Shown here piece by piece: positions 1 through 4,921 of a stretch of DNA of 8,069 bases; position 1 is the stretch's first letter, and every line of letters starts with the position of its first letter. Source of the stretch: Tannerella sp. (GTDB taxonomy: Bacteria; Bacteroidota; Bacteroidia; Bacteroidales; Tannerellaceae); NCBI GenBank assembly GCA_031269635.1, contig JAISYY010000154.1, positions 1-8,069 on the forward strand, read 5' to 3'. The notes beneath the pieces are model-generated. The model did no database searches. It had not been told where the DNA came from and was given only the letters and a program-made list of their open reading frames with translations. The position numbers and the translations under genes are program-made.

Positions 1-609
1 TTTTTCAAGTCCTTTTGCGTATGCAATCGCTTTAAGTGCCACATCATCCGGGTCTTCGCCGAAGGAACGCAGGCCTATAACCGGATTATCGGGGTTGCTG
101 TTAACATCCGCATCCGGCGCGAAATTTATATGAATACCCATTTCGCGGCATTGCCGGCCGACTTCTTCCCCATACTGTTCAATCAGGTTTAAGTCCGATA
201 TAGCACCAATCATCATATTCTTCGGAAAACGAGTTGTATTGTTTAGCCTCATGGATAGTCCCCATTCGCCGTCGAGCGCAATGAATAAAGGGATACGCGC
301 TTCTTTTTGAAGCTTGTTTGTGACGGCTACCTGGGCTTCCGGGTCGCCTCTCTGAAATAAAATTCCACCAATCATCCGGTTGTTAACAAGGTGAATAAGT
401 TTCGTCAGGTTTCTTGTTTCGGCGACGGGTTCGGCGACAATCATAAAAAGTTGTCCGATACGCTCGTCTTCGCTCATGCTATTGAATACCGAATCTACCC
501 AGTGATTCATTGCTTTTTCATTTACCGAAAGGAATAAATCGGGTTTAATCTGCGAAGATAGAGTTGCGTATGAAAATATAAAAAGAATAAATATATACTT
601 TCGTTTCAT
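1..609 (-). CDS. Exported glycoside hydrolase family 3 enzyme, N-terminal part (beta-N-acetylhexosaminidase-like)
   Basis: Translating the minus strand from the ATG at 609 gives 203 codons open to the window edge, so the C-terminal part is missing. Residues 1-20 form a signal peptide: a KRK start, the hydrophobic stretch YIFILFIFSYATL, then SSQ. A GH3 N-terminal TIM-barrel domain follows from about residue 40. Its marks are DERIGQLFM (48-56), GGILFQRGD (81-89), LFIALDGEWG (108-117, in the place of the substrate-binding DxEGG-type loop of NagZ), and the signature FAPDADVN (163-170) with NPDNPVIG (172-179) and RSFGEDP (181-187). These match the NagZ/beta-N-acetylglucosaminidase branch. Such enzymes cleave terminal GlcNAc or related sugars from glycans or peptidoglycan fragments. 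In Bacteroidota a GH3 domain of this type is often fused to a C-terminal serine-hydrolase (beta-lactamase-like) domain in a protein near 1000 residues; whether that holds here is not visible. The KH-x-GHG active-site loop would also lie beyond the edge. A -7 box sits about 27 nt before the start. Confidence 0.9.
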   Translation of the reverse strand, partial: MKRKYIFILFIFSYATLSSQIKPDLFLSVNEKAMNHWVDSVFNSMSEDERIGQLFMIVAEPVAETRNLTKLIHLVNNRMIGGILFQRGDPEAQVAVTNKLQKEARIPLFIALDGEWGLSMRLNNTTRFPKNMMIGAISDLNLIEQYGEEVGRQCREMGIHINFAPDADVNSNPDNPVIGLRSFGEDPDDVALKAIAYAKGLEK

Positions 610-635
610 GAATACAATGTTTGAAATTCCAAACG

Positions 636-643
636 CAAAAGTA
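636..643 (-). promoter_or_regulatory. Promoter -7 box of the GH3 gene
   Basis: Read on the minus strand this is TACTTTTG, a match to the Bacteroidota -7 consensus TAnnTTTG. Transcription would start near 629-630, leaving a leader of about 20 nt before the ATG at 609. I see no good -33 TTTG at the usual spacing. Confidence 0.6.
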
Positions 644-712
644 GTATTTTTCCCGAACCGGACGGTTTTTTTTTGTTTATTTATGAAATGATGACCCGGC
701 TGAAAACATTTG

Positions 713-743
713 GACAATTCAAATTGTCGCAAACTTGGATGAA
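713..743 (-). repeat. Left arm of a 31-bp inverted repeat flanking the helicase gene
   Basis: On the minus strand this reads TTCAT, CCAAGTTTGCGA, CAATTTGAATTGTC and matches plus-strand 3370-3400 at 28 of 31 positions. Its distal half, 713-728, is itself a palindrome (GACAATT-CA-AATTGTC on the plus strand). The element points toward the GH3 gene and ends 104 nt before its start codon. It is not part of any coding sequence. Confidence 0.85.
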
Positions 744-763
744 CCGTAACCGTCACCGGCGAG

Positions 764-822
764 GGTGCAGTCCGGTGCAGTCCGGGTAGCGCCATTGGAA
801 ACGAAGCAATCCGGGTACAGCG
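764..822. repeat. Cluster of three GCARTCCGG-type short repeats
   Basis: GGTGCAGTCC occurs twice in tandem (764-773 and 774-783). The longer motif GCAGTCCGGGTAGCG (777-791) recurs imperfectly as GCAATCCGGGTACAGCG (806-822). The cluster sits between the helicase stop codon and the GH3 promoter. Next to it, 824-828 and 838-842 (CGGAG/CTCCG) can form a hairpin nested in AATCCGG/CCGGATT (808-814 and 840-846). No T-tract follows, so it is a poor intrinsic terminator for the helicase. Confidence 0.6.
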
Positions 823-844
823 TCGGAGCAAAAGCGTCTCCGGA

Positions 845-3319
845 TTATTCCTCCCGATCTTTGTTTTCCAAAAATCCGAAATACGCCCGGGCCACATGTA
901 ATTCCCCGTAGGAGACATCGTCGTCCAGCGCCGCCTTTGCCTCCGAAAGGCTTGTATTGCCCGTTTTGCGAAAATAGTCGACAATCTTTTCGAGCTTGCC
1001 GGCCGGAAGAAACAGTTTCGCATCCAGTTCGCCCCCAGCGATGAAATGCGCCAGATGGTTTTCGATAGTCTGCCTGGTCAAGGCGCGCTCGACTGCGATT
1101 TCGTCGATGATTTTGCTGATTTTCTCGCGGAAGAGATTGAGGCTGATGCGGCGGGTATCATCCTTTGGCGGTTTGGATTCGACCGGTAGCGGCGCATGCC
1201 GGAAAGGTATTTCCGATTCGTGCGTCACGCCGTTTTCGTCGCAATACGCCTTGACGATTTTGATAATGTCCGATCCGAAACTTTCTATCTTCTTCGCGCC
1301 GATGCCGTTGATTTGCAACAGTGCTTTCTCGTCCGTCGGCAGGTAATGCACCAGTTCGTATAACGCTTTCTGGGAAAATATAATGTAGGAAGGCTTCTCC
1401 AGTTCGGCGGCTTTTTCCCTGCGCCACGCGCGGAGGCGGTCGAACAGAACCGGATGCGCTATCGTTTTGCTGTCTATGGGCGAGAACTTGGGGCTTTCGT
1501 TCGGCTTCTCCTTTTCGATCGCTGCGATAGCCCTGGCACGAAGAAAATTCGTCAGGTCGAAGCCTGTCAGGCAGACATACAGGCTCTCGTACTTAATCCG
1601 GGCTTCGTCCGCCAGCCGGGTCACGGCTTCGCGCAGCTGTTTTTTCACCGTCTTGTTGTCGATGTCGAGGTCGGCCTTGGCGAGAGGAGCGAGTATCAGT
1701 GTTTCCGTCTTTTCGGAAAAATATTTGGCCGCCTGACCGATGCGTTCCTGCAGGGCGGCGTTCTGCGCCACGTCGGGCTGCTGCGGCAGGAGCCGGTCGA
1801 TTTGCTGCCGGAAACGGCCGGCCATTTCAATGATATCCGTCTGAACGGCCGGCGACATACGGCTGAACAACTCGTACGTCTGCGTGGGAATGCTCCCTCG
1901 GTTATCACTCAGCACCTTTTCAATATACGAAATGCGATAACGGAGAACGTCAAAATGGAATAGGCCGGCGAGCTGTTCCTGCTGATACGCTATGTACGCC
2001 GCCTGGAACCGGTGTTCGTCGGGCTGGTTTTGTTCGATGCGCTGCGTGAAATTGCCGACGGTACGGTCACGGATGATGCTTCCCTCACGGATGGGCGAGC
2101 TGAGTACCATCCCTTCGAGCGTCTTGCAGCGACTGAGGGCGACGTACACCTGTCCGTGCGCGAACGATGCTTCGGCGTCGATGATAGCGCGTTCGAACGT
2201 CAGTCCTTGGCTTTTATGAATGGTGATAGCCCATGCCGGCTTGAGCGGGAACTGGATAAAATAGCCTTCTGTTTCTTCACGGATCTCTTGCGTTGTCTCG
2301 TCGAGGCTGTATTTCACGTTGTCCCATTTCTGCGGCGCTACGACGATTTCGTCCGTATCACCGGGACAGCGTACGCGGATTTCGAGGTCGTCAACATACG
2401 TGATTTTTCCTACTTTGCCGTTATAGAACCGTTTTTCGGGCGAAGTATCGTTTTTGACGAACATCACCTGTGCGTCTTTCTTCACCACCAATTCGAAATC
2501 GGTAGGATAGGCGTATTCGGGAAATGTTCCGGAGACCTGTGCGGTAAAATGGTATGCCTTGTTTGCGAGGGCGTTCAGCTTGCTTTCGTTGATGCGTTGC
2601 GCCTGTGCGTTGTGCGTGCAGAGGGTGATGTAACCTTCTTCGTCTTCCGGACGGAAATGGGGGATGTAGTGTTGATTCAGCGCGTTCAGCGTGTCCTTGT
2701 CGAGATCGTTATCGCGCACCCTGTTGAGAATTGAAATGAAACGGTCGTCCTGCTGACGGAAGACGTGCGTGAGTTCGATGCTTACGAACGACGTTTTCTG
2801 CAGGGCTTTGCTGCTGAAAAAATAAGGCGTGTCGTATCGTTCGAGCAGCATTTCGCGTTCGTCGTCCTTGACGATTGGCGAGAGTTGCTGCAAGTCGCCG
2901 ATCATCAGCAACTGGATGCCGCCGAAAGGTTTGATTTGCGAGCGGAAACGGCGCAGGACGACGTCGATAGCGTCAAGCAGGTCGGCACGTACCATGCTGA
3001 TTTCGTCGATGACCAGCAGGTCGAGGCTACGGATGATATTGATTTTTTCCCGGTTGAAACGCATCTGTGAAGGGTTCATCCGTTCGATACCGATCTGCGG
3101 ACCGGGCGAAAGCTGAAAGAAAGAGTGAATCGTCACGCCGCGCGCATTGATAGCCGCCACGCCGGTCGGCGCGACAACGACCATCCGCTTCGGAGACGTC
3201 TCACGTAGGCGACGCAGGAAAGTCGTCTTCCCCGTCCCCGCCTTTCCTGTGAGAAAAATGTGCTGACCGGTATGCAACACGTATTTCTCAGCCAGTTCGA
3301 GTTGTTGATTTGTCTGCAT
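845..3319 (-). CDS. Pif1/RecD-like superfamily 1B DNA helicase with HRDC and C-terminal helix-turn-helix-like region
   Basis: This 824-residue cytoplasmic protein carries a complete set of SF1B helicase motifs. Walker A is GKAGTGKTT (25-33), motif Ia APTGVAA (50-56), Walker B VIDEISM (103-109), motif III GDLQQLSPI (141-149), motif IV region HVFRQ (185-189), motif V AITIHKSQGLTF (364-375) and motif VI VYVALSRC (391-398). These are typical of Pif1-like ATPases that unwind DNA 5' to 3'. A helical linker spans about 430-610. Residues about 620-695 look like an HRDC domain (LPTDEKALLQINGIGAKKIE at 660-679), a nucleic-acid-binding module shared with RecQ and RNase D. Residues about 724-815 resemble the helix-turn-helix domain often found at the end of such Bacteroidota helicases (ALTRQTIENHLAHFI at 746-760). 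Family knowledge suggests a role in replication fork or recombination maintenance, including G-quadruplex unwinding, but the substrate here is inferred. The start at 3319 follows a -7 box by 22 nt. It appears monocistronic and divergent from rplS. Confidence 0.93.
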   Translation of the reverse strand: MQTNQQLELAEKYVLHTGQHIFLTGKAGTGKTTFLRRLRETSPKRMVVVAPTGVAAINARGVTIHSFFQLSPGPQIGIERMNPSQMRFNREKINIIRSLDLLVIDEISMVRADLLDAIDVVLRRFRSQIKPFGGIQLLMIGDLQQLSPIVKDDEREMLLERYDTPYFFSSKALQKTSFVSIELTHVFRQQDDRFISILNRVRDNDLDKDTLNALNQHYIPHFRPEDEEGYITLCTHNAQAQRINESKLNALANKAYHFTAQVSGTFPEYAYPTDFELVVKKDAQVMFVKNDTSPEKRFYNGKVGKITYVDDLEIRVRCPGDTDEIVVAPQKWDNVKYSLDETTQEIREETEGYFIQFPLKPAWAITIHKSQGLTFERAIIDAEASFAHGQVYVALSRCKTLEGMVLSSPIREGSIIRDRTVGNFTQRIEQNQPDEHRFQAAYIAYQQEQLAGLFHFDVLRYRISYIEKVLSDNRGSIPTQTYELFSRMSPAVQTDIIEMAGRFRQQIDRLLPQQPDVAQNAALQERIGQAAKYFSEKTETLILAPLAKADLDIDNKTVKKQLREAVTRLADEARIKYESLYVCLTGFDLTNFLRARAIAAIEKEKPNESPKFSPIDSKTIAHPVLFDRLRAWRREKAAELEKPSYIIFSQKALYELVHYLPTDEKALLQINGIGAKKIESFGSDIIKIVKAYCDENGVTHESEIPFRHAPLPVESKPPKDDTRRISLNLFREKISKIIDEIAVERALTRQTIENHLAHFIAGGELDAKLFLPAGKLEKIVDYFRKTGNTSLSEAKAALDDDVSYGELHVARAYFGFLENKDREE

Positions 3320-3341
3320 GTGAACTTATATTTATGGGATG

Positions 3342-3349
3342 CAAATGTA
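3342..3349 (-). promoter_or_regulatory. Promoter -7 box of the helicase gene
   Basis: The minus strand reads TACATTTG, matching TAnnTTTG. The predicted start near 3335 gives a leader of about 16 nt before the ATG at 3319. No convincing -33 box is seen at 19-21 nt; a TTGG lies somewhat too far upstream, inside the inverted-repeat arm. Confidence 0.6.
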
Positions 3350-3369
3350 TAAAAAATATTGATAATTGA

Positions 3370-3400
3370 TTCACCCAAGTTTGTGACAATTTGAATTGCC
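3370..3400 (+). repeat. Right arm of the 31-bp inverted repeat flanking the helicase gene
   Basis: This copy (TTCAC, CCAAGTTTGTGA, CAATTTGAATTGCC) matches the reverse complement of 713-743 with three mismatches. It lies between the divergent helicase and rplS promoters. It ends 44 nt before the rplS -7 box and points toward rplS, just as the other copy points toward the GH3 gene. Confidence 0.85.
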
Positions 3401-3421
3401 TGAAAAAAATAATGGGTTAAA

Positions 3422-3452
3422 GTTGTTGGCTGTAAATTTTTTACTATCTTTG
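3422..3452 (+). promoter_or_regulatory. Promoter of rplS (-33 and -7 boxes)
   Basis: The -7 box is TATCTTTG at 3445-3452, a full match to TAnnTTTG. GTTG at 3422-3425, 19 nt upstream, is a 3-of-4 match to the Bacteroidota -33 element TTTG. Transcription would begin near 3459 and leave a leader of about 83 nt. The leader holds a weak hairpin (CGGG 3476-3479 with CCCG 3490-3493). Confidence 0.75.
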
Positions 3453-3541
3453 CGACCGCTTTACGTAATCGCTGCCGGGAAAAGTGTTACCCGTTATGTT
3501 GCGTTTTGTTAGATTTTAAACATATAAAGAGCTTATAAACA

Positions 3542-3895
3542 ATGGATTTAATTAAAGTTGCAGAGGAAGCGTTTGCTACCGGGAAGGGGCATCCTGCATT
3601 TAACAGTGGTGATACGATCACCGTATCTTATCGTATTAAAGAAGGTAATAAGGAACGTATACAGCAGTATCGCGGTGTCGTTATACGTATTTCGGGTCAT
3701 GGGGTAAAGAAACGTTTTACAGTACGTAAAATTTCGGAAAATGTAGGTGTTGAGAGGATTTTTCCTATCGAATCACCTTTTATAGAAAGCATCGTTGTTA
3801 ATAAGAGAGGTAAAGTTCGCCGTACAAGATTATATTATCTGCGTAGTCTTACGGGAAAGAAAGCCCGTATCAAGGAAAAGAGATTTTCTTCCTGA
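3542..3895 (+). CDS. rplS: 50S ribosomal protein L19
   Basis: This 117-residue basic protein is a full-length L19; the family is usually about 115 residues. L19 binds 23S rRNA in the large subunit near the interface with the 30S subunit and contributes to an intersubunit bridge. Family marks are GDTITVSYRIKEGNKERIQQ (23-42), YRGVVIRISGHG (43-54), FTVRKISENVGVERIFPIES (59-78), and the C-terminal RRTRLYYLRSLTGKKARIKE (93-112). It starts at the ATG at 3542 with an A/T-rich leader and no clear Shine-Dalgarno, which is normal for Bacteroidota. It stands alone: a promoter of its own lies upstream and a strong terminator downstream, without the trmD/rimM partners seen in many other phyla. Its lower G+C than the flanking helicase gene is what one expects of a highly expressed ribosomal gene rather than a sign of transfer. 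Confidence 0.99.
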   Translation: MDLIKVAEEAFATGKGHPAFNSGDTITVSYRIKEGNKERIQQYRGVVIRISGHGVKKRFTVRKISENVGVERIFPIESPFIESIVVNKRGKVRRTRLYYLRSLTGKKARIKEKRFSS

Positions 3896-3924
3896 TTAAA
3901 TTGTTTGCGGGATGTGATGAAAGC

Positions 3925-3965
3925 AAAACAGGGTTATCCGAAATTCGGGCGACCCTGTTTTTTTT
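3925..3965 (+). terminator. Intrinsic terminator of rplS, possibly bidirectional
   Basis: The outer stem AAAACAGGGT (3925-3934) pairs with ACCCTGTTTT (3952-3961). An inner stem CCGA/TCGG (3938-3941 and 3945-3948) sits inside it, and eight T residues follow (3958-3965). It lies 29 nt after the rplS stop. The T-tract overlaps the stop codon of the convergent flavoprotein gene (3964-3966). On the minus strand only four T residues follow the stem, so termination in that direction is weaker but plausible. Confidence 0.93.
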
Positions 3966-4899
3966 ATTGCATGAGGCGCGAACGGGCTTTCCGGTATGAT
4001 TCGATGAGGTCGGTCATCACTTCATCCACCGTCTCGGACCGGCGAAAAAGCGACGCTATTTGTCCTATCTCCAATTGTCCTTCATTCAAGTCGCCTTCAA
4101 AGATTCCTTTTTTAGCGCGTTTTTTGCCCAACAAAACGCGCAGTTCTTCGGCGGAGGCGCCGCGACTTTCGGCGGCTTCGACGGCCGTCATGAAATCGTT
4201 TTTTACAAGCCGGGTAGGAGAGAGCTTTTTCAATAAAAGCCGCGTGTCGCCTTCTTCGAGATTCAGACACCATTGTTTGAAATTTTCATGCGCGGAACTT
4301 TCTTTTGTCAGGGCAAAGCGCGTTCCGATCTGTACGCCGTCCGCGCCTAAAACTTCGGCGGCAAGCATGGCTTCGCCCGTCCCTATGCCGCCGGCCGCCA
4401 ATAACGGGAGTGTGCTGACACGCCTTACGGCGGGAATGAGGCACAGCGTTGTCGTTTCCTCGCGGCCATTATGACCGCCCGCCTCAAACCCCTCTGCGAC
4501 GATTGCATCTACTCCGGCGTCTTCACTTTTTACGGCAAATTTGGAACTGCTTACGACATGGGCTACTTTCACCCCGTGATTTTTAAGAAATCCCGTCCAT
4601 GTTTTAGGGTTTCCGGCAGATGTGAAAACGATTTTGACCTTTTCCGAAACAATGATGTCCATGATTTGTTCAATTTCGGGATACATCAGCGGGACATTGA
4701 CCCCAAACGGTTTGTCCGTCGCTGCCCGGCATTTGCGGATATGTTCGAGCAACGTTTCGGGATGCATAGAACCGGCTCCGAGCAATCCCAGCCCCCCGGC
4801 GCCGCTCACGGCCGAAGCCAGCCGCCAGCCGCTGCACCATACCATTCCTCCCTGTACAACAGGGTATTCAATTCCAAAAATTTCGCATATTCTGTTCAT
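3964..4899 (-). CDS. FMN-dependent FabK-type enoyl-ACP reductase / nitronate monooxygenase family protein
   Basis: This 311-residue cytoplasmic TIM-barrel flavoprotein belongs to the NMO/FabK family (former 2-nitropropane dioxygenases). The N-terminus has GIEYPVVQGGMVW (9-21) and AGGLGLLGAG (34-43). FGVNVP (65-70) and SAGNP (94-98) follow. AEGFEAGGHNG (135-145) contains the conserved His143 expected at the active site. AAGGIG (168-173) and GVQIGTRF (188-195) form the FMN-phosphate site. The QGGM-W motif (rather than the QAPM common in nitronate monooxygenases) and EAGGHxG followed by T-rich sequence resemble FabK, which reduces enoyl-ACP with NAD(P)H in the last step of fatty-acid elongation. 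The two activities cannot be separated by motif alone, so no gene symbol is given. It starts 22 nt after the S9 peptidase stop, and I see no promoter in that gap, so the two are probably co-transcribed. The length is close to FabK (about 320). Confidence 0.9.
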   Translation of the reverse strand: MNRICEIFGIEYPVVQGGMVWCSGWRLASAVSGAGGLGLLGAGSMHPETLLEHIRKCRAATDKPFGVNVPLMYPEIEQIMDIIVSEKVKIVFTSAGNPKTWTGFLKNHGVKVAHVVSSSKFAVKSEDAGVDAIVAEGFEAGGHNGREETTTLCLIPAVRRVSTLPLLAAGGIGTGEAMLAAEVLGADGVQIGTRFALTKESSAHENFKQWCLNLEEGDTRLLLKKLSPTRLVKNDFMTAVEAAESRGASAEELRVLLGKKRAKKGIFEGDLNEGQLEIGQIASLFRRSETVDEVMTDLIESYRKARSRLMQ

Positions 4900-4921
4900 C
4901 GGTTTTTATTTTTTAATCCAA

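Noticed and set aside
656..674. Small AACC-GGAC-GGTT hairpin followed by T9 on the plus strand as a terminator
   Set aside because: The stem is only four base pairs and no plus-strand gene lies upstream to be terminated. It is more likely part of the GH3 upstream region.
996..3116. Several plus-strand frames of 75-240 codons opposite the helicase gene
   Set aside because: They lie wholly antisense to a protein with a full set of helicase motifs, show no recognisable domains and lack promoters. They reflect the codon usage of the real gene.
713..3400. The helicase region as a transposon with terminal inverted repeats
   Set aside because: No transposase or recombinase lies between the arms and I find no target-site duplication directly outside them. 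The arms point at flanking genes, which fits a repeat or operator equally well.
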